Positions 7,858 through 17,082 of a stretch of DNA of 64,000 bases are shown one piece after another (position 1 is the first letter of the stretch; each line of letters starts with the position of its first letter). The stretch is taken from positions 372,001 to 436,000 of the forward strand of contig CAWIKB010000009.1 of the NCBI GenBank assembly GCA_963836605.1. The letters run 5' to 3'. The translations under genes were made by a program, and so were the position numbers. This stretch comes from Bog-473 sp963836605. Lineage in GTDB: Bacteria > Actinomycetota > Acidimicrobiia > Acidimicrobiales > RAAP-2. The notes beneath the pieces were generated by a model. It was not told the DNA's origin and did no database searches. It was given only the letters and a program-made list of their open reading frames with translations.

Positions 7858-9660
7858 GTGAAGCGAAGTCCGGTGTTTTGCACCATTGCTCTCGTCGGCC
7901 TGTTGTCCGTGTATACGGCAGCCCCAGCCAGTGGCGTGAGAGGGAATTCGAGTGGGGAGTCCGGTCAGAGGGTCGCCAGACTTGCCGAACTTGGGAGTGT
8001 GAAGTGCCCACCGAAGGACGTATCAGGCGGACCCACGGGCTGCTATCTCATCCCACCTGGTATTCACAAGATCAAGCACGTCATTATCATCCTGCAGGAG
8101 AACCGATCGTTCGATTCGTACTTCGGCACGTATCCAGGTGCCGTCGGCATCCCGATGCAAAACGGCACTCCAACCGTCTGTAATCCGGACCCCCAGACCA
8201 ACACCTGCGTGGCACCCTTCCACGACATCTATGACCTTAACGGTGGGGGCCCGCACGGTCTCTTGGATTCGATAGCCGACACTGACCATGGGACCATGGA
8301 TGGCTTCGTCAAGCGGGTGGTTGGCATGCAGAAAGACTGCTACAACCCCCAGGATCCGGCATGCCGACCTGGCGGCATCAAGAACAATGCGGCAGAGCCT
8401 GACGTGATGGGCTACCACACTTCCGCCGAAATTCCGAACTACTGGACCTACGCCAAGGACTTCGTGCTGAATGACCACATGTTCGAAGCCGTGAAGTCGT
8501 GGTCCTTGCCTGACCACCTCTTTCAAGTCTCCGGCTGGTCGGCCCGCTGCACCAGCAAAAGGCCGTCGTCTTGCAAGGGCAATATATTCGGGCCCTATTC
8601 AGTGGATCAGTTCGACAAGGCCGTCACCCAGGAGCTGGCCACAGGGACAACGGATATCGACCTGGCATGGACAGATCTCACCTGGCTCATGTTCCGACAT
8701 CACGTGAGTTGGGGCTATTTCATCCAGACGGGCAGCCAGCCGGACTGCAACAACGACAGTGCCGAGACTTGCGCTTCGGTCGCACAGAACTACAAGACGC
8801 CCGGTATCTGGAATCCTCTCCCTTTGTTCACCGACGTGCAGGCGGATCACCAGAAGAAGAACGTTCAACCGCTCAACAACTTCTACCATCAAGCCAAAGC
8901 CGGAGATCTCCCGGCTGTCTCATGGGTCACCCCTTCTCAGTTGGATAGTGAGCACCCTCCGGCGAGCGTGCACCAGGGTCAGGCCTATGTCACCTCACTC
9001 GTCAATTCAGTCATGAAGAGCCCCGATTGGAAGTCGAGTGCCATTTTCCTGTCCTGGGACGACTGGGGCGGCTTTTACGACAACGTTCTGCCGCCGACAG
9101 TCGACCTGAGCGGGTATGGGCTTCGTGTCCCATCGATGGTCATCAGTCCTTATGCAAGGCCTGGTTACATAGACCATCAGACCCTCAGTTCGGACGCCTA
9201 TCTGAAATTCGTAGAGGATGATTTCCTCGGAGGTGCCCGGCTCAACCCGAAAACCGATGGTCGGCCCGACCCCCGCCCCGACGTTCGGGAAAAAGCCCAG
9301 CAGCTCGGAAATCTGGCCAATGATTTCAACTTCTCGCAAGCTCCACTCAAGCCGGTCTTGTTGCCAACGAATCCGCCGTCGGACTCACCTGATCTGCCCT
9401 CGTGGTTCAAGGGAAAGCCATCGTGCTTTGGCTGCACTCTTCCTCCCACCCCGGCGCTGACCGGCAACAAGCCGACGCGATCGGGCGGGCGAGCCGGCAG
9501 TTCCCGGGGAGCTGCGAGAAGGCCGATGAAATTCGAGTTGGCGGCCGAACCGGGACCGGTCACCCCATCTTGTCTGAGGGCACTCCTTCACTTCGCCCGT
9601 CGGTGTGCTCGGAGGCGCTTCGTGCAACGAAGCACCTGTCACGACCGGCGGTCGCCCTGA
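7858..9660 (+). CDS. Secreted phospholipase C-like phosphoesterase
   Basis: A 600-residue member of the phosphoesterase (phospholipase C/acid phosphatase AcpA) family, predicted to hydrolyse phosphate esters outside the cytoplasm. An N-terminal signal peptide of about 25 residues ends near AASG. The metal-site motif IIILQENRSFDSYFGTYPG lies at about 77-95. Downstream are the conserved WDDWGGFYDNVLPP (about 399-412) and RVPSMVISPYARPGYI blocks. GTG 7858 is preceded by AAGGGAG. After about residue 525 the sequence becomes Arg-rich and unlike the family, so the natural end may have been lost to a frameshift or stop mutation. It is flanked on both sides by copies of the collagen-like gene. Confidence 0.88.
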   Translation: MKRSPVFCTIALVGLLSVYTAAPASGVRGNSSGESGQRVARLAELGSVKCPPKDVSGGPTGCYLIPPGIHKIKHVIIILQENRSFDSYFGTYPGAVGIPMQNGTPTVCNPDPQTNTCVAPFHDIYDLNGGGPHGLLDSIADTDHGTMDGFVKRVVGMQKDCYNPQDPACRPGGIKNNAAEPDVMGYHTSAEIPNYWTYAKDFVLNDHMFEAVKSWSLPDHLFQVSGWSARCTSKRPSSCKGNIFGPYSVDQFDKAVTQELATGTTDIDLAWTDLTWLMFRHHVSWGYFIQTGSQPDCNNDSAETCASVAQNYKTPGIWNPLPLFTDVQADHQKKNVQPLNNFYHQAKAGDLPAVSWVTPSQLDSEHPPASVHQGQAYVTSLVNSVMKSPDWKSSAIFLSWDDWGGFYDNVLPPTVDLSGYGLRVPSMVISPYARPGYIDHQTLSSDAYLKFVEDDFLGGARLNPKTDGRPDPRPDVREKAQQLGNLANDFNFSQAPLKPVLLPTNPPSDSPDLPSWFKGKPSCFGCTLPPTPALTGNKPTRSGGRAGSSRGAARRPMKFELAAEPGPVTPSCLRALLHFARRCARRRFVQRSTCHDRRSP

Positions 9661-9762
9661 AAACTCGAGACCCGCGGAATCTTTCCATCAAGCATCTGAC
9701 TCGGAACACTTTGTGGTCACGGATGACTTAATCCGGAGATGCCTCCAGGAAGTCGACGACTA

Positions 9763-9813
9763 CCCAATATGATGCGGCGCGTCGGACTCAGGATCCCGGA
9801 ACAAGGAGACCGC
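9763..9813 (+). repeat. Upstream region shared by both collagen-like gene copies, copy 2
   Basis: Second copy of the block at 7044: 24 identical bases (9763-9786), then a diverged stretch, then the shared AACAAGGAGACCGC before the ATG at 9814. It preserves the ribosome-binding site of a gene that is no longer intact. Confidence 0.8.
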
Positions 9814-10377
9814 ATGCCGGATTGGACTTCGGGCCGCGTGTTATTAGGCGGCATCATTGTCGCCACGGAGATTGCGCTGGGAGGTACGGCAATAGTGGCC
9901 TGGGCTCTCGCCAGATGGTCAACCCCCGGCCAGGTCGGAGCGCGAGGCCCGGTAGGTCCTCCGGCGAGCCAGGGTCCTCAGGGATCTCCGGGCTTGACGG
10001 ATGTGACTCATGGTCCCGCTGGATCCCACACGCGTGAACCGGACAGTGAGAGCCCAGGAGCGAAGGGGGTTGCGGGTACTCCGGGAACTATTCGGTCCAC
10101 GCACTGATTTCTGGGACACCGGTCTCGACAGCACCCGACCCAGCTGTCGGGACAATAGTGATCCCCCACCACTTCGTGCCTCTGACTTCAGCGATCCTTC
10201 TGAGCGGCGGGGCGCTCGTGTTTGGCATCTGAGTCTCTCTGGGCCCAGATGTCGTGCTGCAATCGTCCTATGCAGCAACTGCCAGTTCATGGCGGTCAAT
10301 AGGCCAGGTCACTGAGACACTCGGGTGCTGGACGAGTGATGACCATCAATCCATACGTTCTGTGCAGCACTCCCTAG
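9814..10377 (+). pseudogene. Decayed copy of the collagen-like membrane protein gene
   Basis: The first residues (MPDWTSGRVLLGG) are identical to the gene at 7096, and the membrane segment and Gly-X-Y region follow in frame for about 90 codons. A one-base deletion near 10100, compared with the intact copy, then brings a TGA into frame at 10104. The remaining homology to the C-terminal head continues at DNA level to a TAG at 10375-10377 (matching QSSYAATASSWRSIGQVTET against the intact head). It includes a further in-frame TGA near 10230 and a one-base insertion near 10330. At least three lesions make recovery of function unlikely. Confidence 0.85.
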
Positions 10378-10576
10378 TCCTTGGCCGCTGGCGGTCTCAC
10401 TGAGCCTCTCCGCACTGGCGGCAGAGGTGAACTCCTTTCCCGCAATGTCACTTTCATGGTTCGCGTTCCCGGCTCCGGCATCTCGTCCACTGCAAACGAG
10501 TGCCGGGATCAACCCGCCCCGCCCATCGGGGTTGTCGGACGAGGTGGCCGACGACGAGGGAGACTCGCTCCCAGAC
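10378..10576. other. Intergenic stretch before the acyl-CoA dehydrogenase operon
   Basis: About 200 bases without a supported gene, from the pseudogene end to operator site 2. Open frames here lack homology and ribosome sites. I see no hairpin terminator. Confidence 0.5.
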
Positions 10577-10590
10577 TGACACCCGTGTCA
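10577..10590. promoter_or_regulatory. TGAC-N6-GTCA operator, site 2
   Basis: TGACACCCGTGTCA, the copy closest to the consensus. It ends 11 bases before the ATG of the acyl-CoA dehydrogenase at 10602, so it would cover the promoter or initiation region of the three-gene operon. Confidence 0.72.
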
Positions 10591-10601
10591 TAGTTGGGCG
10601 C

Positions 10602-11861
10602 ATGCGCTTGGCCCCCGACGAGACCCTCACCGCGTTCCGCCAGGAACTCGAAACGTGGTTGGACGAGCACCAGCCCGGGCCCGATGCCATGGAGGACCAG
10701 TTCCGCCAGTCGTCGGCCCACCTCCCGCAGTGGGCCCGGGACTTCCAACGCGCCATGTTCGAGGCCGGCTATCTCGTCCCGGGCTGGCCACCCGAGCTGG
10801 GGGGCCGCAACGCCACTCCCCAGGAGCAGATGGTCTACTTCGAGGTGCTCACGGAGCGCATGCTGGTGCGATCCCTCAACCCCCAGGGCCTCTCGATCTG
10901 CGCCGCCTCCATCGTCGAATTCGGCAACGACGACCAGAGGGAACGCTTCGTCCTCCCCACCCTGCGCGGCGAGGTCACCTGGTGCGTCGGCATGAGCGAG
11001 CCCAACGCCGGGAGCGACCTGGCCTCGTTGAGCACCAAGGCCGAATGGCGCGAGGACCACTTCGTCGTGAACGGACAAAAGGTGTGGACCTCGGGCGCCC
11101 ACCAGGCGGACCTGTGCATGTGCTACGTGCGCACCGACCCCGATGCCCCCAAGCATCGGGGCATCAGCGTGCTCATCATCGACATGAAGACACCGGGCAT
11201 CGTCTGTCGGCCCCTGCCGGAATTGACCGATCCCGAACACGCCGATTTCAACGAGGTCTTCTTCACCGATGTCGAGGTGCCCGCAGAGAATCTTCTCGGC
11301 GAGCTCAACAAGGGCTGGGCGGTGAGTCAAGGCTCACTCCGTCACGAGCGCGGCATGTTGTGGATCATGAACGTGTCCAAAATGGAGCGGACGGTCCAGG
11401 CCCTGGTCCGCCTGGCCGGTCGCGACGACGGCAAGGGCGGTCGTCTGGGCGATGACCCCCGGTTGGCCCAAGCCATCGCCCAACTCTCCATCGACACCAA
11501 CGCCATGCGCTGCCTGGGGTACCGCGGCTTCGGCAAGGCCACCCGGGGCGAGATGCCCCCCGAGCACCTGCTCTTGAAGTTGTTCTCGAGCGAGGCGGAG
11601 CGGCGGGCCTGCCTGCTCGCCTTCGAGGCCCTCGGACTGGACGGGCTCGACCTCGATGGACCCGGACCCAACCGCTTCACCGAGTGGGACCTGGCGCATT
11701 TTGCGCCCGATCCCAGCGAGTCCGGGGCGACCGGCTCGTTCTACGACGGGGCATGGGCGGTCCAGTATCTACGCTCCTTTGCCGGCACCATCGCCGGAGG
11801 GACGTCGGAAATCCAACGCAACATCGTGGCCGAGCGCGTGCTCGGCCTCCCCAGGGGGTGA
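10602..11861 (+). CDS. Acyl-CoA dehydrogenase
   Basis: A 419-residue flavoenzyme predicted to introduce the alpha-beta double bond into an acyl-CoA. The FAD/substrate motif MSEPNAGSDLASLSTKA lies at about residues 131-147, with NGQKVWTSGAHQADLC after it, and the C-terminal signature AGGTSEIQRNIVAERVLGLP closes the protein. The start chosen is ATG 10602, because operator site 2 lies just upstream and earlier in-frame codons would run through it. It is followed after 7 bases by an aldehyde dehydrogenase and then a CoA ligase in one operon. This fits conversion of an aldehyde to acid, then acyl-CoA, then enoyl-CoA. Confidence 0.93.
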   Translation: MRLAPDETLTAFRQELETWLDEHQPGPDAMEDQFRQSSAHLPQWARDFQRAMFEAGYLVPGWPPELGGRNATPQEQMVYFEVLTERMLVRSLNPQGLSICAASIVEFGNDDQRERFVLPTLRGEVTWCVGMSEPNAGSDLASLSTKAEWREDHFVVNGQKVWTSGAHQADLCMCYVRTDPDAPKHRGISVLIIDMKTPGIVCRPLPELTDPEHADFNEVFFTDVEVPAENLLGELNKGWAVSQGSLRHERGMLWIMNVSKMERTVQALVRLAGRDDGKGGRLGDDPRLAQAIAQLSIDTNAMRCLGYRGFGKATRGEMPPEHLLLKLFSSEAERRACLLAFEALGLDGLDLDGPGPNRFTEWDLAHFAPDPSESGATGSFYDGAWAVQYLRSFAGTIAGGTSEIQRNIVAERVLGLPRG

Positions 11862-11868
11862 CCTAGAT

Positions 11869-13383
11869 ATGGCTCTGTCCGTACTCGAGCAGCGCGACAA
11901 ATTGGGCGTGCAGCCCGGCCAGCTCTTCATCGACGGCAGCTGGGTCGACGCGTCCGACGGAGGCACCTGGGAGCAGGTGCACCCGGCCACCAATGAGGTG
12001 GTCACCAGCTTCTCCATCGCCAGCGCGGCCGACGTGGACCGGGCTGTCGCGGCGGCGCGCCGCGCCTTCGACGACGGTCCGTGGCCCCGCCTGACGGCCA
12101 AGGAGCGCAAGAAGTACTTCACCCGCCTGGTCAACCTGATCAACGAGCACGGTGACGAGTTGAACCGCCTGCAGGTCCTCGAGATGGGCATGCCCATCGC
12201 GTTCTCCTCCATGGCGGTGGTCTCCAGCGAGATGGCGGCCGGTGTGTTCGACCACCATGCCGGGTGGATCGACAAGATCTGCGGCTCGACCTACCCGACC
12301 TACGAGGCTGGGCCCACCGGGTCCGACGTGCAGATCATGAGCTTCCGCGAGCCCGTCGGCGTGGTGGCCGCCATCATCCCCTGGAACGCCCCGATGATGT
12401 TGTTCGCGCAGAAGGTGGCGCCGGCCCTGGCCACCGGGTGCACGGTCATCGTCAAGCCCTCCGAGCACGCCGTCCTGACGTCCCTCAAGCTCACCGCACT
12501 CATCGAAGAGGCCGGCTTTCCCCCCGGTGTGTTCAACCTGGTCCCGGGCCCGGGCAACCCCACGGGCGAGGCGCTCATCACCCATCCCGGGGTGGACAAA
12601 GTCACCTTCACCGGCAGCCGCGCCGTGGGCAAGCGCATCCTCCAGGCCAGCGGCGACACGATCAAGCGGGTCACCCTTGAACTGGGGGGCAAGTCACCCA
12701 GCATCATCTTCGAGGACGCCGCCAGCGTCGAAGGCGCCGCCATGATGGCCATGGGCATGGTGTCCATGGGCCTGTCCGGACAGGGCTGTGTCTGCCAGAC
12801 GCGGTCCCTGGTCCAGCGCAGCGTGTACGACAAGTTCATCGAGGCGGCCGCGTCACTGGTCGGCATGGTGCAGTTCGGGGACCCGTTCGACGAAGCCACC
12901 ACCTCGAGCGCGATCATCAACAAGCGCCAGCTGGACCGGGTGCTCGGCTTCATCGACCAGGCGCCGGACCAGGGGGCACGACTGGTGGCCGGCGGCGGCC
13001 GGCCGGGCGGCGATCTGGCCCAGGGCAACTTCGTGAACCCCACCCTCTTCGCCGACGTCGACAATTCCATGTCGGTGGCCCGCGAGGAGGTGTTCGGGCC
13101 GGTGCTGGTGGCCATGCCCTTCGACGACGAGGCGCACGCCCTGAAGTTGGCCAACGACAGCGAATACGGACTGGGAGCGGGTGTCTACACCACCAATGTG
13201 GCCCGGGCCTTCCGGATGGCCAAGGCCATCCGGGCCGGGACGGTCGGGATCAACGAGTACACCGTGTGGCCGAGCGCACCGTTCGGCGGCTACAAGCAGT
13301 CGGGTCTGGGCCGCGAGGGCGGCTGGGGCAGCATCGAGGCCTTCACCGAGACCAAGTCGGTCATCGTCGGCCTTTCCGACTGA
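11869..13383 (+). CDS. Aldehyde dehydrogenase (NAD(P)+-dependent)
   Basis: A 504-residue aldehyde dehydrogenase oxidising an aldehyde to its carboxylate. Visible landmarks are PWNAPMMLFAQKVAPALATG (substrate and cofactor channel), FTGSRAVGKRI (cofactor-binding turn), the general base Glu in VTLELGGKSPSI, and the nucleophile region SGQGCVCQTRSLV. ATG 11869 is preceded by AGGGGG and fits the family N-terminus (LFIDGSWVDA). A longer upstream reading would overlap the acyl-CoA dehydrogenase and was rejected. Second gene of the 10602-14902 operon; the acid it makes is a plausible substrate for the downstream ligase. Confidence 0.94.
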   Translation: MALSVLEQRDKLGVQPGQLFIDGSWVDASDGGTWEQVHPATNEVVTSFSIASAADVDRAVAAARRAFDDGPWPRLTAKERKKYFTRLVNLINEHGDELNRLQVLEMGMPIAFSSMAVVSSEMAAGVFDHHAGWIDKICGSTYPTYEAGPTGSDVQIMSFREPVGVVAAIIPWNAPMMLFAQKVAPALATGCTVIVKPSEHAVLTSLKLTALIEEAGFPPGVFNLVPGPGNPTGEALITHPGVDKVTFTGSRAVGKRILQASGDTIKRVTLELGGKSPSIIFEDAASVEGAAMMAMGMVSMGLSGQGCVCQTRSLVQRSVYDKFIEAAASLVGMVQFGDPFDEATTSSAIINKRQLDRVLGFIDQAPDQGARLVAGGGRPGGDLAQGNFVNPTLFADVDNSMSVAREEVFGPVLVAMPFDDEAHALKLANDSEYGLGAGVYTTNVARAFRMAKAIRAGTVGINEYTVWPSAPFGGYKQSGLGREGGWGSIEAFTETKSVIVGLSD

Positions 13384-13402
13384 ATCGGAACGCCCGCCCA
13401 CC

Positions 13403-14902
13403 GTGCTCGCCGAGACCGCCGCCGAGGCGGCCCGACGCTTCGGTGGCCGGGATGCGTTCGTCACCGACGACGGCTTGACGCTCACATACGAGACGTTCAA
13501 CCGCCTGGCCGATGAGACGGCCGTCGGCCTGGCCGAGCGGGGAGTGGGCGAGGGCGACGTGGTGGCTCTGGTCCTGCCGTCGGTGCCCGAGCACTTCGTC
13601 GCGTATCTCGCCGCGGCCAAGCTGGGCGCGCTGACCGCGGCCGTCAATCCCAAGCTCGTCTCGGCCGAACGGGCCGCCATGTTGCGGTCGGCCAACCCAC
13701 GCCTGGTCATCTCCACCGGCGCGCTCGCGCCGGGCGACGCGGTCGAGCCGAATCAGATCGTCGAGATCGAGCCCGCGACCACCCCGGCGGAGGTCCTGAG
13801 CGACGTGCGCCGACCGGGACAGGCGCCGCCCCCACTGGCCGATGACCTCGATCGCCCCATCGCCATCGTCTTCACCTCGGGGACCACCGGCACGCCCAAG
13901 GGCGCCGTGTTCGGCGGGCGCCAGATCGCCTTCATCACCCAGTGCGACGTCGGTGACCAGTGGGGCCAGGGGGGCCAGTCGATGGCCGGATCCGCCTTGG
14001 CGCACTTGGGCCCGACCACCAAGTTGGCGGGCAACCTCAAGAAGGGCAGCACCCAGCACCTGTCCAGCCGCCCCTGGAAGGCGTCCGAGGCCCTGGCCAC
14101 TATCGCCAGGCTGCACATCGCCGCCCTGGGGGGAGTGCCGACCCAGGTCGCCCTCATGCTGCGGGATCCGTCCTTCGACGCGACAGACCTGTCCTCGGTC
14201 AAGGCGGTCATCATGGGCGGCGGCCCGGCCACCGCGGCCCTCATCCGCGAGGCCCGGGCCCGCATCCCGGCGCCGCTGGCTGTCCGTTACTCCTGCACCG
14301 AGGCCGGCATCGGGTGCGGGACGGCCTTCAGCGATCCGCTCGAAGACGCCGAGATCAGTGTGGGCCGCCCCCAACCGGGTGTCCGCCTGAGCGTTGTGGC
14401 CGAGGACGGTTCTCCGCTGCCGGCGGGGGAGATCGGTGAGATCTGCCTCGGGTCGCCCGCCGTCATGGACGGGTACTGGCGCAACAGCGCGGCCAACGCA
14501 GACGTCTTCATTGCCGACGGGAGCGTCCGCACCGGCGATCTGGGTCGGGTCGACGAGAACGGACGTCTCGTCCTGGCCGGGCGCGGTCGCGAGCGCTACG
14601 TGCGGGGCGGGTACAACGTGTATCCCATGGAGGTCGAGGGGGTGCTGGCCGAGCACCCTGACATCGCGTCGGTCGTCATCGTCGGTCGCACCGACCCCGT
14701 CATGGGTGAGGTGGGGGTTGCCGTCATTGTCCCCCGCACCGGGGCGACCACCCCCGACCTGTCCCAGTTGCGGGATTTCGCCGCGGACCGCCTGACCCAC
14801 TACAAGCTCCCCGACGACCTCGTCGCCGTTACCGCGCTCCCGTTGACGGCGGGGGAGAAGATCGATCGACGGGCCCTGGAGCGCTTGATCGCGGGGAGCT
14901 GA
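13403..14902 (+). CDS. Acyl-CoA synthetase (AMP-forming)
   Basis: A 499-residue class I adenylate-forming enzyme. The P-loop-like motif FTSGTTGTPKG is at about 155-165. The A8 region GRGRERYVRGGYNVYPMEVE and the C-terminal Lys in GEKIDRRALERL (residues about 482-493) are present, so both half-reactions should work. The start is GTG 13403, 19 bases after the aldehyde dehydrogenase stop, giving an unusually short N-terminus that begins directly in the first helix. An upstream in-frame reading overlaps the previous gene and is not credible. Third gene of the operon controlled by site 2. Substrate unknown. Confidence 0.92.
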   Translation: MLAETAAEAARRFGGRDAFVTDDGLTLTYETFNRLADETAVGLAERGVGEGDVVALVLPSVPEHFVAYLAAAKLGALTAAVNPKLVSAERAAMLRSANPRLVISTGALAPGDAVEPNQIVEIEPATTPAEVLSDVRRPGQAPPPLADDLDRPIAIVFTSGTTGTPKGAVFGGRQIAFITQCDVGDQWGQGGQSMAGSALAHLGPTTKLAGNLKKGSTQHLSSRPWKASEALATIARLHIAALGGVPTQVALMLRDPSFDATDLSSVKAVIMGGGPATAALIREARARIPAPLAVRYSCTEAGIGCGTAFSDPLEDAEISVGRPQPGVRLSVVAEDGSPLPAGEIGEICLGSPAVMDGYWRNSAANADVFIADGSVRTGDLGRVDENGRLVLAGRGRERYVRGGYNVYPMEVEGVLAEHPDIASVVIVGRTDPVMGEVGVAVIVPRTGATTPDLSQLRDFAADRLTHYKLPDDLVAVTALPLTAGEKIDRRALERLIAGS

Positions 14903-14983
14903 GCGGGCGCACACGACGGTGAGAACGCTCCACCCGTTGGTCCGACGACCCGAGTGTTCTCCCCGCCGAGCCCGGGTGCCTCT

Positions 14984-16195
14984 TCACACCACACCGCGAG
15001 CGGTCAGATCGTCGAGCTCCGCTTCGCTGATCCCGACCAGGTCACACCACACCTCGCGGTTGTGCTCCCCCAACCGGGGAGCACCCCGGGGAACCGGCGT
15101 GGGGTGGTGGGCCAGCCGGGGGAAGGGGGCCTGCTGGCGCACCGGCCCGATGACGGCGTCCTCCACGGAGACAAGATCGCCGCGGGCCTTCATGTGGGGG
15201 TCGGTGAAGATGTCGGCCGCACTGTAGGCCGTGCCGATCGGCACGTCGTACTCGACGCACCGGGCCGTGATCTCCTCGGCGGTGAGTGATGCCGTCCATT
15301 CTGCGACCAGACCGTTGATCTCGTCACCTCGAGCGGCCCGCTCGGCCAGGGTGGCGAAACGAGGGTCGCTCGCCAGCTCGGGTCGGTCCATGGCCCGGCA
15401 GAGCCGCGAGAAGTTGGCGTCCGAGCCGGCCACGATGCACACGTAGAAGCCGTCGCCGGACGGGTAGTTGTCGAGCGGAGCCGAGTGGGAGAGTCGGTTC
15501 CCCTCCCGTTGGCGGACCAGGCCCAGGCGGTCGTAGCCGGCGAGCGTCCATTCGAGGATGCGCAGGACGGCCCCGTAGAGCGGCGCGTCAATGACCTCGC
15601 CCTTCTCGAGGGTCTTGGCACCGCCCCGGTCCCGGCCGTAGAGAGAGGACACCGCGGCGAACGCGGCGAACACGCCGGTGAGGTAGTCCGACACGGTGAC
15701 CCCGGGCCGGACGGGGGGCCGGTCGGGATCTCCCGTCAGGTGTAAGAGCCCGCCGAAGGCGATGCCCAGACGGTCCAGCCCCGGGCGCGGGGAGTACGGG
15801 CCCGACTGCCCGAACACGCTGATACGGACGTAGACCAGGGACGGGTCCAGATCGTCGGGGCCAAGGCCCCACTTCTCCATGGTGCCGGGCCGGAAGTTCT
15901 CGCACAGCACGTCGGCCTTCCCGGTCAGCTTCTTGAACAGCTCCTTACCCTCCGGGTGCCGCAGATCACAGGTGACACCGCGCCGCCCCCTCCCTTCCAC
16001 GGCCCACGAGAGTGAGTAGTCGGGACCGTGGTCGACCGGGATGAACGGACCCATGGTGCGCATGAAGTCTCCCGTGCCGGGTAGTTCGACCTTGATCACG
16101 TCGGCACCCAGTTCGCCCAGCAGGCCGGCACAGAACGGCGCCGAGATCCTCGTCCCGACGTCGATGACCAGGATCCCTTCCAAGGGGCCGCTCAT
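14984..16195 (-). CDS. CaiB/BaiF family III CoA-transferase
   Basis: A 403-residue CoA-transferase that moves CoA between carboxylates. The N-terminus PLEGILVIDVGTRISAPFCA and GADVIKVE are typical of the family. PGLDRLGIAFGGLL contains the likely catalytic Asp at about 150. Its ATG overlaps the enoyl-CoA hydratase stop by 4 bases, so the two are translationally coupled. Third gene of a minus-strand operon that begins with the acyl-CoA dehydrogenase at 18261. Together they would activate, dehydrogenate and hydrate an acyl chain. The downstream gap to the convergent ligase gene is only 81 bases. Confidence 0.93.
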   Translation of the reverse strand: MSGPLEGILVIDVGTRISAPFCAGLLGELGADVIKVELPGTGDFMRTMGPFIPVDHGPDYSLSWAVEGRGRRGVTCDLRHPEGKELFKKLTGKADVLCENFRPGTMEKWGLGPDDLDPSLVYVRISVFGQSGPYSPRPGLDRLGIAFGGLLHLTGDPDRPPVRPGVTVSDYLTGVFAAFAAVSSLYGRDRGGAKTLEKGEVIDAPLYGAVLRILEWTLAGYDRLGLVRQREGNRLSHSAPLDNYPSGDGFYVCIVAGSDANFSRLCRAMDRPELASDPRFATLAERAARGDEINGLVAEWTASLTAEEITARCVEYDVPIGTAYSAADIFTDPHMKARGDLVSVEDAVIGPVRQQAPFPRLAHHPTPVPRGAPRLGEHNREVWCDLVGISEAELDDLTARGVV

Positions 16196-17046
16196 TGGGC
16201 GCGGTCGCCGCGGTCGCGCTCGGCAAACACCTCCTTCATGGAGCCTTTCTCCTGGCGCGCCGCCAGAGCATCGAGTGCGGTCGACGTGTTGTGGACCCAG
16301 TGGTGCGCCATGAAGTGGTACTTGAGGGCGTCCTGCTTGCCCATGAGGGTGGCCGTGTGGTTGATGGTGTCCTTCACGGTCTGCGCCGTCACCGGTGGGA
16401 CCAGGGCGATCCGGTCCGCCAGTTCACGGGTCCGAGCCGTCAACTCGTCGCGGGGCACCACGCGGTTGACCAGGCCCAGGCGCCACGCCTCCTGGGCGTC
16501 GATGGTGTCACCGGTCAGCAGGAACTCCTTGGCCTTCCGGATGCCCAGCTCCCAAGGTTCGACCAGCAGTTCCACCCCGGCGCCGGAGAGTCGGAGGACC
16601 GGGTTCGAGAACTGGGCGTCATCGGCCGCCACGATGAGATCGCACATGGCGGCCAGCATCAGGCCGGCGGCGACGCAGCTGCCCTGCACCGCCGCGATGG
16701 TGGGCTTGCGGAAGTCGTGGATGCGCAGGCAGCGGTCGTAGTACATGGTCTTCTCGTGGAAGAACTTGCCCTCTGGCGTCTCGCGCATCTGGACCCACTC
16801 GTCCTTGGCGCCGTCCCCCACAATGGCCTTGAGGTCGTGCCCCGAGGAGAAGTGCTTTCCCTCGCCGGCCAGGATCACCACCCGGACGGCGTCGTCGGCG
16901 TCGGCCAGGTCAAAGGCGGCGTCGAGCTCGTCGATCAACGTGGTGTCCTGCGCGTTGGCCAGTTCGGGCCGGTTCATGGTGACCGTCGCCACCGGACCGT
17001 CGCACTCGTAGCGGGTCACCGTGAAGCCATGTGTCATGTCCCTCAT
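16192..17046 (-). CDS. Enoyl-CoA hydratase/isomerase
   Basis: A 284-residue crotonase-fold protein. The oxyanion-hole segments are FSSGHDLKAI (about 66-75) and GSCVAAGLMLAAMCDLIVAA (about 120-139). A crotonase normally has Glu pairs near 144 and 164; GAGVELLVEPWELG supplies one or two candidates, but the classical GGGG loop is altered. Hydratase is therefore the best guess and isomerase or another crotonase reaction is possible. ATG at 17046, with a second Met three residues later. Middle gene of the minus-strand operon, 36 bases after the acyl-CoA dehydrogenase stop. Confidence 0.92.
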   Translation of the reverse strand: MRDMTHGFTVTRYECDGPVATVTMNRPELANAQDTTLIDELDAAFDLADADDAVRVVILAGEGKHFSSGHDLKAIVGDGAKDEWVQMRETPEGKFFHEKTMYYDRCLRIHDFRKPTIAAVQGSCVAAGLMLAAMCDLIVAADDAQFSNPVLRLSGAGVELLVEPWELGIRKAKEFLLTGDTIDAQEAWRLGLVNRVVPRDELTARTRELADRIALVPPVTAQTVKDTINHTATLMGKQDALKYHFMAHHWVHNTSTALDALAARQEKGSMKEVFAERDRGDRAQ

Positions 17047-17082
17047 CCTCTCGCTTCCAGTGTCAGCTCGTCGTCCACCGGC

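Noticed and set aside
13632..13646. TGAC-N7-GTCA inside the CoA ligase gene
   Set aside because: Spacing is seven rather than six and the site lies in coding sequence, so I do not count it with the six operators.
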